The notes below the pieces were generated by a model. That model saw only the letters and a program-made list of their open reading frames with translations. It did not search any database and was not told the DNA's origin. This document shows positions 25,853-34,285 of a stretch of 64,000 nucleotides of DNA, piece after piece. The position numbers were made by a program, and so were the translations under genes. The stretch is from Acaryochloris sp. CCMEE 5410. GTDB taxonomy: Bacteria; Cyanobacteriota; Cyanobacteriia; Thermosynechococcales; Thermosynechococcaceae. The DNA is taken from contig NZ_AFEJ02000002.1 of assembly GCF_000238775.2 (NCBI RefSeq), positions 124,001-188,000 on the forward strand. The letters run 5' to 3'. Positions within the stretch are counted from its first letter, which is position 1. Each line of letters begins with the position of its first letter.

Positions 25853-27024
25853 TGCTTCAGCCATCGGCCCGCGTTGAAGCGGTTCAGGCTCCCATTATTC
25901 CTATTATTGGCGATCTGATTCGCCAGCATCCTGGCACCCTGTCCCTCGGGCAAGGAGTGGCTTCCTATAGTCCACCGCCAGAAGCCCTAGCCCAGGTAGC
26001 CACCTTCCACCAAAATCCTGGGGTGCATCTCTATCAGTCCGTGCAGGGAATCCCGCCCCTTGTGGATTCGATCACCCAGAAGCTACAGGCTGAAAATCAG
26101 TTGAACTTTCACCGTGACCAAATTATGGTGACGGCGGGGGGAAATATGGCGTTTATGAATGCGGTCCTCGCCATTCTCGATCCAGGGGATGAGGTGATTC
26201 TGCAAACGCCTTACTACTTCAACCATGAGATGGCCATTCGGTTGGCCAACGGTCAGCCCGTCTGTGTTCAAACGGATCAGCAGTATCAACTCCAGCTCGA
26301 TCAGATTGAAGCCGCCATTACCGAGCGAACACGGGCAATTGTGACGGTTTCTCCGAATAATCCATCGGGGGCAGTGTATTCAGCAGCGGATTTACAAGCA
26401 GTGAATCAGCTGTGTTTGGAACGTAATCTTTATCACATTAGTGATGAAACCTACGAGTACTTTACCTACGACGGCATTGAGCATATTTCACCGGGTCGTT
26501 TTGACCCCGAGCAAACCCATACAATTTCTCTGTTTACCCTCTCCAAGGCTTATGGCTTCGCCAGTTGGCGAATCGGCTATATGGTGACTCCCCTGCATCT
26601 GCAAGAGGCACTTCAGAAAATTCAGGATACGTTGCTGATTTGCCCACCAGTGGTATCTCAGTATGCAGCAGTTGGTGCGCTGCAAGTGGGACGGGGGTAT
26701 TGTCATCAACATTTAGCCACTCTGACAGAAAAGAGGAATCTGGTACAGAAGGCCCTTCTGCCTCTTGAGAAGGTATTTGTACCCACTAGTTCTGGTGCGT
26801 TTTATGTGTTGATTAAGGTCGATTGTGACTTACCCGATCGAGTCTTGGTAGAACAGTTGATTCGTGATTATCGAGTGGCGGTCATTCCGGGGAGTGCGTT
26901 TGGTATGGAGTCGGGCTGCTATCTGCGGATTGCTTATGGTGCTTTGGATAAAGCTACCCTAGTTGAAGGATTGAATCGATTGGTAAAGGGTTTAAAAACA
27001 ATAGCAGGAGACCCAAAAAAGTAG
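25852..27024 (+). CDS. PLP-dependent aminotransferase, class I/II (aspartate aminotransferase fold)
   Basis: 390 residues from the ATG at 25852, which overlaps the previous stop. Fold-type I motifs are seen: LSLGQGVASYSPP, PLVDSI, VTAGGNMAFMNAVLAILDPGDEVI, TVSPNNPSGAVYS, ISDETYEYFTYDG (Asp and Tyr contacting PLP), LSKAYGFASWRIGYM (Schiff-base Lys) and YLRIAYG (substrate Arg). It transfers amino groups between an amino acid and a keto acid; substrate class is not readable. Last gene of the VanY/M41-like operon; the functional link to cell-wall or membrane proteolysis is unclear. Confidence 0.9.
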   Translation: MLQPSARVEAVQAPIIPIIGDLIRQHPGTLSLGQGVASYSPPPEALAQVATFHQNPGVHLYQSVQGIPPLVDSITQKLQAENQLNFHRDQIMVTAGGNMAFMNAVLAILDPGDEVILQTPYYFNHEMAIRLANGQPVCVQTDQQYQLQLDQIEAAITERTRAIVTVSPNNPSGAVYSAADLQAVNQLCLERNLYHISDETYEYFTYDGIEHISPGRFDPEQTHTISLFTLSKAYGFASWRIGYMVTPLHLQEALQKIQDTLLICPPVVSQYAAVGALQVGRGYCHQHLATLTEKRNLVQKALLPLEKVFVPTSSGAFYVLIKVDCDLPDRVLVEQLIRDYRVAVIPGSAFGMESGCYLRIAYGALDKATLVEGLNRLVKGLKTIAGDPKK

Positions 27025-27189
27025 TTTGGCACCAGGATTATCTCCCATTTAATCCATAAAAATAATATTCACAAAAAATAATTCGCCCGAAGGGCAAAAA
27101 GGAACGAGGGCAGAACACTAGAAGTTTCTCGCCGCAAGCCATACGCTGACCAAAGGTATTGAAAACTATGAACGATACCGTCCTTATGC

Positions 27190-27292
27190 CAACAGCCAAG
27201 AACCACCTAAGAGCAAGATATAAAACACTACACCACTTAGAAACCCGACGAAGCGTGTCTCTTTATGGCCTGGGAGTGCTTCTTTGAATTTG
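27190..27292 (-). pseudogene. Remnant of a ZIP-like membrane protein gene (3' end)
   Basis: The minus strand reads FKEALPGHKETRFVGFLSGV then VFYILLLGGSW, the C-terminus of the intact protein encoded at 34540-35262 (FKEELPDHKDTRFFWFLCGV, VVYILLLGGSW). Only ~35 codons remain; the rest of the gene is missing. It is a paralogous copy lost except for its end. Confidence 0.85.
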
Positions 27293-27429
27293 AATTAGGT
27301 TAATTTGCATTCAGGAATCGCCAGTTATCAATGTTCCCCAATCGCCATTCAACTGAGCGAGGGAAATGACGGCTGAACAATATCTGGAGCGATACGATAC
27401 GCGAACTGGTAGTGCGGGTCCAATCAAAG

Positions 27430-27560
27430 GTCATAGTTTGGCGAGCTGTGGCGTAGATGGAACAGCAAACATCTAGGACGTAAAGACAGGAGATTGCCTG
27501 CAAACATTTCATGAAGAAAATTGGATTTGGCCTGGTCCATCGCTTTGAGATGTTTCTCAT
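27430..27560 (+). pseudogene. Remnant of a NTPase-WD40 gene (about one WD40 repeat)
   Basis: Plus-strand frame reads HSLASCGVDGTANI, a TAG stop where the repeat has Trp, then DVKTGDCLQTFHEENWIW. It matches the tenth/eleventh repeats of the protein encoded at 38616-42218 (SLASCGVDGIAKVWNEKTGE). DNA identity over ~110 bp is high (visibly above 80%). It ends in unrelated sequence at both sides. Confidence 0.85.
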
Positions 27561-27599
27561 CGCCAAACACATCAATTTGTGGGCAGACTCAAGATTGTT

Positions 27600-28259
27600 T
27601 CAGTCAGGATTGTACCCACCGACTAATCTACTAATAAAAATTGCAGGATAGATGACGCCAATAATTGCCTCAAAATTGGCAACGACCTTGGCCAACTGAC
27701 TGACGGGCACCACATCGCCATACCCCACTGTGGTCAGGGTTGTAAAACTAAAGTACAACAGATCAAAAGTTTGGATTGTCTCTCCAGCAGAGCTAAAGGC
27801 ATTGGGATGGAATAAGTGAATGCTGCTATAGAACAGAAACCATAAATCTCCAATAAGCAGAAACACACAGATACCACCGACAATCGTATCGATCGTTACG
27901 TTGTTGTTCTCAAACAGCTTGTGGAGCATCAAGATAATGGACAGAATCAAGAAGCCAATATAAACACTATCTGCGATCAAAGCGGGAATTAATCTGTGAT
28001 AACTCGATTGAGTAAAAAGGATGTAGAAACAGTCGGAAATGAAGGCTAACCCAGCAATCACAATGTAAAAGTAGAATGCTCTTTTTTGGAGAAAAAACGT
28101 TCTTACAATCAGAACAATAGCTATCAGTAGAATGAGGGACAAGATAACTTCTGCCGCCATAGCACCAACGACTGCATAGGCCACAAACAGCAGTAACAAC
28201 GTGAGTAAAAGCTGAGTGTATTTGTGGTTCGTCAAGCTCTGCAAACAGGTGATTTTCAT
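27600..28259 (-). CDS. Potassium-channel-like protein (two-helix pore domain)
   Basis: The ATG at 28259 is chosen: AGGAG lies eleven bases upstream (an upstream in-frame ATG lacks one). ~219 residues with about six hydrophobic helices. The last two flank a pore loop with the K+ selectivity filter TTLTTVGYGD (~residues 178-187), followed by VVPVSQLAKVVANFEAIIGVIYPAIFISRLVGG, the inner helix. The N-terminal four helices may act as a sensor-like module, but no regular Arg/Lys ladder is evident. Probable inner-membrane ion channel (Ion_trans_2 family). A short ORF lies 82 bp upstream on the same strand. Confidence 0.88.
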   Translation of the reverse strand: MKITCLQSLTNHKYTQLLLTLLLLFVAYAVVGAMAAEVILSLILLIAIVLIVRTFFLQKRAFYFYIVIAGLAFISDCFYILFTQSSYHRLIPALIADSVYIGFLILSIILMLHKLFENNNVTIDTIVGGICVFLLIGDLWFLFYSSIHLFHPNAFSSAGETIQTFDLLYFSFTTLTTVGYGDVVPVSQLAKVVANFEAIIGVIYPAIFISRLVGGYNPD

Positions 28260-28341
28260 GGATTGCCAACTCCTGATTGATGGCAAATGGTAAGAAGCCA
28301 CCAGGGAATGAATCTAGAGTTCAGTTATAAAGCGTAAGTTC

Positions 28342-28503
28342 TCAAGCTTTAGACAAAACCAATGTTTGTTCGATTTTCCTAAAGGTTGATTCCAACAAGC
28401 CTGGCGCTAAGTTTGGTTGGGGATAGGTGTCTGCAATAACGGCGGTAATAACAAAGGTTGCAATGAGGCGTTGGATAAAAACTTGTTGTTGAGAGTCAAT
28501 CAT
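28342..28503 (-). CDS. Small hypothetical protein upstream of the ion channel (53 aa)
   Basis: ATG at 28503, GGAG ten bases upstream. Sequence begins MIDSQQQVFIQRLIATFVIT and includes a short hydrophobic stretch (RLIATFVITAVIA) then a proline-containing polar part and a C-terminal amphipathic helix. Same strand as the channel gene and 82 bp before its start, so likely co-transcribed. No known family. Confidence 0.45.
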   Translation of the reverse strand: MIDSQQQVFIQRLIATFVITAVIADTYPQPNLAPGLLESTFRKIEQTLVLSKA

Positions 28504-28625
28504 GGCAATTATTCTCCAGCTTTTCGAGATGGGGGCTAGGGTGAATCGGATTCAAAGCTGGTAGTTACCAGCTTTGAATCCAGAGGCTGAGAGGGACAGG
28601 TGTTGAAAAAAACCTCTCGCCAGAA

Positions 28626-29240
28626 TTACTGTCCGGTTGGTGCGAAAGCTGAAGCCGAAGAGCAGTTACATTGCAGGTGGTTAAGGTAACTGTGAACGGA
28701 ACCCAAGAGTGAGTTAACTTCTTTGACGTCTTTTTTAAGTTGGACGCCATCAATGTAGAGTTCGGCTGTTGGGTAGTTCTGTAAGAGTTCCAGAAGGGTT
28801 AAGCTATCGTTTTTACTGGCGGAAAGGACTAATGCACTTCGGAGTGCCTGTACATTGGCGCGATCGCTCTTGGTATGGACCACCTTTGCCAATTCTGAAA
28901 GCAGGAATTCTCCGGGAGCTGTGTTGAGAACACCATCCACCGTGATTGGATCAACTTTGACATCGTAGGTCAGAAATTGCTGAGCTTCCTTGGGATCTTC
29001 CTTAGCCAGTTTCAGAAGTTCTGCTAATTCTCCCGTGGCTTTACCTGTAGAAGCCAGGGTTTCAAATTCTTGGATGGGCACACTGCGAGCGAAGGGACCA
29101 TAGGTCAAGACGACTTTTTCAGCTGCAAAGGCAGGGACAACACTGGGCAATAAAGCGCTGCAGCAAACGGTTCCAATAGTGAGGGCTTTTGAAAAACGCT
29201 GGGTAAACAAACGATTTAAAGACTGGAATGTCAAGACCAT
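28626..29240 (-). CDS. DUF1400 exported protein, second of a tandem pair
   Basis: ATG at 29240 with AAAGGAG eight to nine bases upstream. Signal peptide ends PAFAA; mature part ~165 residues. The DUF1400 pattern (known as the N-terminal part of some cyanobacterial alpha/beta hydrolases) is seen: KVVLTYGPFARSVPIQEFETLASTGK, FLTYDVKVDPITVDGVLNTAPGEFLLSELAKVV, VQALRSALVLSAS and LTLLELLQNYPTAELYIDG. The hydrolase domain is absent; the protein ends soon after in HLQCNCSSASAF, with a Cys-x-Cys. Presumably periplasmic. Tandem paralogue of the upstream gene, 65 bp apart. Confidence 0.88.
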   Translation of the reverse strand: MVLTFQSLNRLFTQRFSKALTIGTVCCSALLPSVVPAFAAEKVVLTYGPFARSVPIQEFETLASTGKATGELAELLKLAKEDPKEAQQFLTYDVKVDPITVDGVLNTAPGEFLLSELAKVVHTKSDRANVQALRSALVLSASKNDSLTLLELLQNYPTAELYIDGVQLKKDVKEVNSLLGSVHSYLNHLQCNCSSASAFAPTGQ

Positions 29241-29305
29241 AATATTTCTCCTTTGATTCAATGTGTCGGTGTTTGGGCTAATGCTGGTTGTGAGTTTGCG
29301 GGCCA

Positions 29306-30010
29306 CTACTTCTGGACCAAGGGCAGGTGACAAGCTATTGGCTTGGATGAAGTCAATTGAGCTGAGGGAAGTTGGGTCTGGGATGTGGCATTATTTTGAG
29401 CGGTTTGGCAGTGACAGAGGATACCTTTAAGGAAATCGGGGGCAGGGGTTGTAGAATCGCCTTTTTCAATGCCTTCCGCCAGTTGCTTGATTTGGTTGTA
29501 GTCTGTTTCAACTACTTTGAGGTCGATATTGATGGTGGATGCGGGGTAGTCTCGAATGACTTCAATGACGGAGATGTTGCCATCGGCCATCGCCTTCGTA
29601 ACGGCTTTGTCTAAATCTTCTAGCCCTTTTGATCCACTCTCGTAGACCATTTCGTCAATTTGGTGGAGGACAAACCTGCCTTTAGGGCTGTGGATCAAAC
29701 GTTCAATAAAATAGGGGATTTTGATTTCTTTGGTGAGGAGTTCGCTCCACTGGGTAGGGACTTTTTGAGTGGTATGAAAAAAGGTTTGGAGGGCTGGGGT
29801 TAGCTGGCCCGACTGGGCAAAGCTTTGCATCTCGGGTAAGGTAACGGTTACGGTGTCGGAATTATATTTAAGGGTGACCGACTCAGCTGCGATGGCCCCT
29901 GTACCCACCAGCAAACTAGTGCTGGCCCCTAGAATTGCTGCTGCCACCGCAAGACGGGGACTGCGAAATCCAGAGTTAGATACTGTTTGTACTTGGGGAA
30001 AAATAGACAT
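29306..30010 (-). CDS. DUF1400 exported protein, first of a tandem pair
   Basis: ATG at 30010 with GGAG upstream. 234 residues with a signal peptide (long polar N-region, hydrophobic LAVAAAILGASTSLLVGTG, cleavage near AIAA-E). It shares the DUF1400 layout with its downstream neighbour: VTLKYNSDTVTVTLPEMQSFAQSG, YFIERLIHSPKGRFVLHQIDEMV, VIEVIRDYPASTINIDL. It also ends in a Cys-x-Cys segment (GILCHCQTAQ) followed by a low-complexity S/Q/T tail. No hydrolase domain. The two genes form an operon that arose by duplication; sequence has diverged greatly. Confidence 0.88.
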   Translation of the reverse strand: MSIFPQVQTVSNSGFRSPRLAVAAAILGASTSLLVGTGAIAAESVTLKYNSDTVTVTLPEMQSFAQSGQLTPALQTFFHTTQKVPTQWSELLTKEIKIPYFIERLIHSPKGRFVLHQIDEMVYESGSKGLEDLDKAVTKAMADGNISVIEVIRDYPASTINIDLKVVETDYNQIKQLAEGIEKGDSTTPAPDFLKGILCHCQTAQNNATSQTQLPSAQLTSSKPIACHLPLVQK

Positions 30011-30561
30011 CACAAATTCTCCTATTCGTAGGAACAAGTGGAAAGATTGAACATATAGAAAGATTGGGAACTAGAGCTAGTAGTGAACAGTTCTAACTCT
30101 TAGTGATTAACCATGAAGAGTGACATCTAGACAGTGCTCATCTCTTCTTTAAAGCCCATTGAGGAATACTCAATAAACTCTTTGATCAACACAAACTAAG
30201 CCTATTCATTTCCCCAAAGTTTTTCAGTAAGGTTAAAGTAATATCTTTTTTGGGTACTGAGTGAGCCAACTAGATTTCGAAGTAACTAAAAAGTAATCTC
30301 AATTTGCTATGTCGAAGGTTGAGTAATACCCATCAGCCAGTGATAAATAAACTACCCCGCTGCAAGCAGACGGGGTACAGAATACGATTTTCTCCCAAAA
30401 TTTAGATTTGGATTGTAATCCCATTTCTTCGCTGCAAGCAGCGGGGAATCTACTCCCACTAAATTGAAACTATTTGAAATCCATAAATTTTGGAGGTCTA
30501 AATTTCAGAGGTCTCTAATACTGCTAATCGTTGTTCTGAGTTTCTAACGAATTTCAACAAA
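30011..30561. other. 551-bp intergenic region holding a paired-hairpin element
   Basis: Between the catalase-like gene (3' end) and the DUF1400 pair (5' end). Only the paired hairpins at 30353-30443 stand out; the left part (30040-30340) is AT-rich and looks like promoter space. Confidence 0.5.
30353..30443. repeat. Two related hairpins (palindrome-associated element or IS200/IS605 end relics)
   Basis: Hairpin 1 (30353-30377): TACCCCG CTGC AA GCAG A CGGGGTA. Hairpin 2 (30430-30443): CGCTGCAAGCAGCG, with CCCC/GGGG remnants around. Both share the core GCTGCAAGCAG and lie ~52 bp apart. Such repeated imperfect hairpins resemble the ends of IS200/IS605-type elements or derived palindromic mobile repeats; no transposase is left. 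Confidence 0.45.
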
Positions 30562-31554
30562 TCAGAGAAACGTCCCAAGTCTGTCATAATCAGCTTTGGT
30601 TGGCTCTTGGTTTGTGCCACCCGTAAACCCATGGCGCATTTGTGAACTTCTCTCATAGACAAGCTTGCGACACCGTTGAATACCACCAATCGGTTGGTGC
30701 TCCGGCATACAATGCCAAGGCGTGAGCGAAAGGTTTTCGCAGAACTCAAACTGTGAAGGGGCAGTGAAATCTTGTGCGGGTAGGGTTAGCGTTGCGATGG
30801 TCTCGAACGGTGTGGGCCAGATAGACTTTGCATCCTCAATTGGCGTTATGGTTTCGTCGATGTAAGCTTGTGCCCCAAACAGAAACTTTGCCGATCTTTT
30901 TTGGTGAACGAAATAGTCTTCGAGGACTTCGCGGAGACCATCTGGCGTTGTTGCTGGATTGTAATCGCTGAGATTATCAGGATCTGGTATTAGCGTGAAT
31001 CTGGCCGCACTTTGTCCCATGGCAAAGGGAACCTCAGCCCAATATTGACGTTCGAGATGACTAGCAATAACAACATTGAACGTCAAATTCAAAGCAAAGT
31101 CATGAGGGTGAGCCTTGTAATAGCTAGTAGAGCTACCATTCATTAAGGATTCGAAAAAGGCTACGTAATCTGCAATGTCACTAATAAAGAAGGTGGGCTG
31201 ATCCAAAAAGATAAAATCTTGAGTGCTAGCCGGTGACCCAGGCACGTCTAGCAGTTTGATCGCGAAGCCATGGGGATTAGGGTCCGAGTCCTTTGAGTTA
31301 GGTCCTGTTGATAAGCGGCACAGGGCATCAAATTTTCTAGGTTCAGCAAACACGCCAACGCGCATTGCTTCTGGGACTGAATCTGATATCTCGAAAATAC
31401 CGCGCAGCAGGGCTTGTTGCTTGGGGTGCTGCCCACGTTTTTTAGGATCTTCACTCTTCATGATGGCAAGCTGCATCTCCATGACACGCTCGATCATCTC
31501 GGCTTCGCCTTCTGGAATGATCTCAAGGGGGTGAGGTTTGATTTGGGTCATCAT
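30562..31554 (-). CDS. Catalase-like heme protein (y4iL-type)
   Basis: 330 residues, no signal peptide. Catalase-family core features: RVGVFAEPRKFDALCRLSTG, NPHGFAIKLLDVPG, DFIFLDQPTFFISD, QSAARFTLIPDPD and a C-terminal region with pIEDAKSIWPTPFETIATLTLP-like strand. It lacks the full catalase length and fits the small catalase-like heme proteins related to y4iL and allene oxide synthase domains, which act on hydroperoxides or are uncharacterised. It is the last gene of a three-gene operon, 17 bp after the DyP peroxidase. A 5' fragment of a second copy is at 33905-34282. Confidence 0.82.
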   Translation of the reverse strand: MMTQIKPHPLEIIPEGEAEMIERVMEMQLAIMKSEDPKKRGQHPKQQALLRGIFEISDSVPEAMRVGVFAEPRKFDALCRLSTGPNSKDSDPNPHGFAIKLLDVPGSPASTQDFIFLDQPTFFISDIADYVAFFESLMNGSSTSYYKAHPHDFALNLTFNVVIASHLERQYWAEVPFAMGQSAARFTLIPDPDNLSDYNPATTPDGLREVLEDYFVHQKRSAKFLFGAQAYIDETITPIEDAKSIWPTPFETIATLTLPAQDFTAPSQFEFCENLSLTPWHCMPEHQPIGGIQRCRKLVYERSSQMRHGFTGGTNQEPTKADYDRLGTFL

Positions 31555-31571
31555 GTTTATGATTTAACTCC

Positions 31572-32978
31572 TTAATATTGACCGTTTGCTAGACCGCGTA
31601 GCGCGGCGATTCCGGGGGCAAAGAAATACTCCCCCCCCTGGACAGTGACAAATTGGCGAATGTCAAACAGGAATGGCATGTCGGCTCCGGGCACCGTGAA
31701 TTGACCACCCTCTCCATTCGTCCCGATCAGTGGGTCTTTCTCATCGCTGGGTAGGCCGATGAAATCACCCTTCTGAACCCATTCAGCCTGGATAAATTCA
31801 AACTGAAGTTCGATATCTGCAACGACAATCATTCCAGCCTGACCCCGAGGAATGCCATCATCGGGTGCGCCTTCAGGTAGCGGTGGACCATATTCAAGAC
31901 CACGTCGGAGCATGCGCTTACGATTGACATCCGCAGCCGAGGTGATTTTCGACTTGCGTGGATTGACACGACGCAGGTGGGCACCAAGGGGACATTTCAC
32001 CCCCTCTGGATCGTCGGCATAGTCAAAATCGTTGACTCGATTAGGATCATCTGCCAGTTCGAGATTATCCTGATCGGGGGAAAGCGCTAAGGGACAACCG
32101 GAGCGCCAACGTCCAACAATCTTGGCCGCCATCTTTTCTTGATGGGCTTCGTTGGTTGTTCCCCAAAGGTTCATGGCTCCCTGCTTCAGATAATCCCGGA
32201 AGCCACTGACATCCTGGGCCGCTTTGCGAAACACGACAAAAGTGCCGTTTACTCCCAAGCTATGGGGTGTGGGGGTTGCCGTCACCTCGCCCAATTCATT
32301 CTCGTAGCCAAGTAGAAATTCACCGGGAGCGATGGGTCGCCAATGCTCCCCCTCCCGTGCTCCATCGCCGGGGTTGCCATCGTCAAGCCCGGCGATCGCA
32401 GGTTGAGAGATCGGGTCCACATAGCCGAAGTGGGCTGCGGGGCAGCCTGATCGCTGATCAAATACGACGGCGGCTTGCACCACGTGTTTTTCGATAACGC
32501 CATAATCAGCGGCCGTGGCACTCATCTGTTGTCTCCATTGGTCAACAGAGGCAGCATCAGGCCCTGTGAGGCTCACCATCACATGGATATCAGCGGTACC
32601 CAATCCCCCTTCCCACTTAGACGGATCTGCGGGTCCCGTATCTCCTAATCGATGGGCACGGACCGCCATTCCTTCACGAAAGACATGGGGAAAACTCATC
32701 CAAGTTTTCTCGGATACCCCCAGAGCCTTGAGTCCAAAGGCAGAGACAGCGATATTCAGTGCCTGCTCAGGGGCAGGCTGGGTTCGAGCATCCGCTGAAG
32801 AAACTACCTGATCAACAAGGCTTTTAAGCCAGTGGCGTCCCTCGCCCGGTGTCCCCACGCTGTAGAACACATAAGCACTGGCTAAGGTTGAGTAATCTTC
32901 CAAAAGCCCTCCCTGGATATCTCCCAGGTTAGACTTCAAATCGTTGGCAGTCAGCCGTTCTACAGACTTGACTTGCAT
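31572..32978 (-). CDS. DyP-type heme peroxidase
   Basis: ~468 residues. Two adjacent ATGs (32981, 32978) follow AGGGAGG; the second has better spacing. Dye-decolorising peroxidase features: N-terminal NLGDIQGGLLEDY, HFGYVDPISQPAI (position of the GxxDG motif with the distal Asp; here GYVDP), CPLGAHLRRVNPR (proximal heme His in AHLRR) and DFIG/QFVTVQGGEYFFAPG at the C-terminus. No Tat signal, so cytoplasmic. It reduces H2O2 while oxidising dyes, phenols or unknown physiological donors. Sits between an unknown gene and the catalase-like gene, suggesting a peroxide-related joint function. Confidence 0.93.
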   Translation of the reverse strand: MQVKSVERLTANDLKSNLGDIQGGLLEDYSTLASAYVFYSVGTPGEGRHWLKSLVDQVVSSADARTQPAPEQALNIAVSAFGLKALGVSEKTWMSFPHVFREGMAVRAHRLGDTGPADPSKWEGGLGTADIHVMVSLTGPDAASVDQWRQQMSATAADYGVIEKHVVQAAVVFDQRSGCPAAHFGYVDPISQPAIAGLDDGNPGDGAREGEHWRPIAPGEFLLGYENELGEVTATPTPHSLGVNGTFVVFRKAAQDVSGFRDYLKQGAMNLWGTTNEAHQEKMAAKIVGRWRSGCPLALSPDQDNLELADDPNRVNDFDYADDPEGVKCPLGAHLRRVNPRKSKITSAADVNRKRMLRRGLEYGPPLPEGAPDDGIPRGQAGMIVVADIELQFEFIQAEWVQKGDFIGLPSDEKDPLIGTNGEGGQFTVPGADMPFLFDIRQFVTVQGGEYFFAPGIAALRGLANGQY

Positions 32979-33075
32979 CATTACCTCCCTGTGAATCGGT
33001 AAAGAAGATTGAAAAAATAAATAAAGGTCGGCCAATAATGGGTGAATCTATTGGCCGACCGAGTATCAACAAGTC

Positions 33076-33618
33076 TCAGAGTGCGGACACAGCCTGGCCC
33101 CACACGGCTTTTTCAGGAGGTTTTGCAAGGTCACGTTGTAGGTCAATGACCTTCATGCGCCAGTCTGCATCACGACGGATTTGATTGACCGTCAGCTCTG
33201 GATAAGCGCAGTAGTACTGAAAGACTTCCACTTGCTGAGCCGCCATGAATTCTATTAAGCCTGTGAAATCTGAGTCCGCATCTGGTGCTCCTTCAAAATG
33301 AGAGATAAGGGTGCGGAGTTCAGCCTCCAAATCTTTGAATCCCTCGAAATAAGTCACAACATCAGCATCAAAGTTGGTTTGGAACAGAATCTGATCGCGG
33401 CTAATACGGGTCAGACAAAAGATATGAATCACAGCCATTTCGTTAACTTTTTCTGCAAACTCTGCCGAACCCGTTATATCTGCAAGCGCTTTTGCATGAC
33501 CATCTGGATCGTCTTGCTTCAAGGTAATGAGGGCCGCAAATGGCGTTATATTTTCAGCTAGACGCACAGTTTCGTGTAGGCCGTATTTAAGTGGGCCTTT
33601 TGCAGTGGTAACAGTCAT
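33076..33618 (-). CDS. Unknown protein heading the DyP peroxidase operon (180 aa)
   Basis: ATG at 33618 chosen because CCGGAGAAAATAAT directly precedes it (an upstream ATG has none). Soluble, alpha/beta, no signal peptide. Segments: NITPFAALITLKQDDPDGHAK, MAVIHIFCLTRISRDQILFQTNFDADVVTYFEGF, FIEFMAAQQVEVFQYYCAYPELTV. The alternation of ALITL and ILFQTNFD looks like a ferredoxin-like fold similar to those in DyP and chlorite dismutase relatives, but this is only an impression. First gene of the operon; DyP starts ~95 bp downstream. Confidence 0.75.
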   Translation of the reverse strand: MTVTTAKGPLKYGLHETVRLAENITPFAALITLKQDDPDGHAKALADITGSAEFAEKVNEMAVIHIFCLTRISRDQILFQTNFDADVVTYFEGFKDLEAELRTLISHFEGAPDADSDFTGLIEFMAAQQVEVFQYYCAYPELTVNQIRRDADWRMKVIDLQRDLAKPPEKAVWGQAVSAL

Positions 33619-33904
33619 ATTATTTTCTCCGGTAAGATTTGTTGAATGAGCACTGAATGCCATGTCCTTAGTCTCTATCCCGCATCAGTGCTTGAGTTTC
33701 ACAGTAACGGAAGTTTTTGAGGCGGTCAGTATGTAAGAAGTAATCCTAAAGTGTGCAATTTGTAAGGGGCACATCTAAGCGCTGGAGAAGCAGCCCTAGG
33801 CTCAAAAATCCTCCTTGCAAACAGGAAGACTGATCTATTGGCGAGAAAAAAATATAGTAGACTTTCGGTCCCGTCATCCCGCCCATGAATGAAACTGGGT
33901 AGTC

Positions 33905-34282
33905 CTAGTCCTGCAAGGATGTATTGTAGTGATGAATAAACATCCAAATAGCCCCAAAATGATTGTCGAGCTTTTTCAAAAGCGACAGTGTCTTTCGGGT
34001 AGTGCTCCTCAAGTAAGGATCTCTAAAAGTACTGGAAGATAGGTAGATGAGAGCACTAAAGGTTTTAGGCTTTGCAAATACTCCAACTCGCATTTTGTCT
34101 GGCACTGAGGCAGAAATTTCAAAGGTGCCGCGCAACAAGGCGTGCTGTTGAGGAGCTTGACCCCGTTTTTGGAGATCTTGGCTTTTCATCATGTCCAGAT
34201 ACATCTCAAGGACGCGCTCTATTAGTGATGCTTCACCATCAGGGATGATTTCCAACGGGTGGGGTTTGATATGGGTGAGCAT
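33905..34282 (-). pseudogene. Truncated second copy of the catalase-like gene
   Basis: Residues 1-84 match the intact protein at 30562-31554 (IKPHPLEIIP-GEA, RGQxPxQxALLRG-FEIS-SVP, MRVGVFA-P--F-AL), then the similarity stops at the LSS/LST position and ~40 unrelated codons follow to a stop. The heme-binding part is gone. It follows a DyP 3' relic by 3 bp, copying the gene order of the intact operon. Confidence 0.9.
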
Positions 34283-34285
34283 GAA

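Larger units (their letters stand above)
27025..27599. other. Gene graveyard between aminotransferase and ion channel
   Basis: No intact gene in 575 bp. It contains two recognisable relics, listed separately: the 3' end of a ZIP-like membrane protein gene (minus strand) and one WD40 repeat of a NTPase-WD40 gene (plus strand). Confidence 0.7.
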
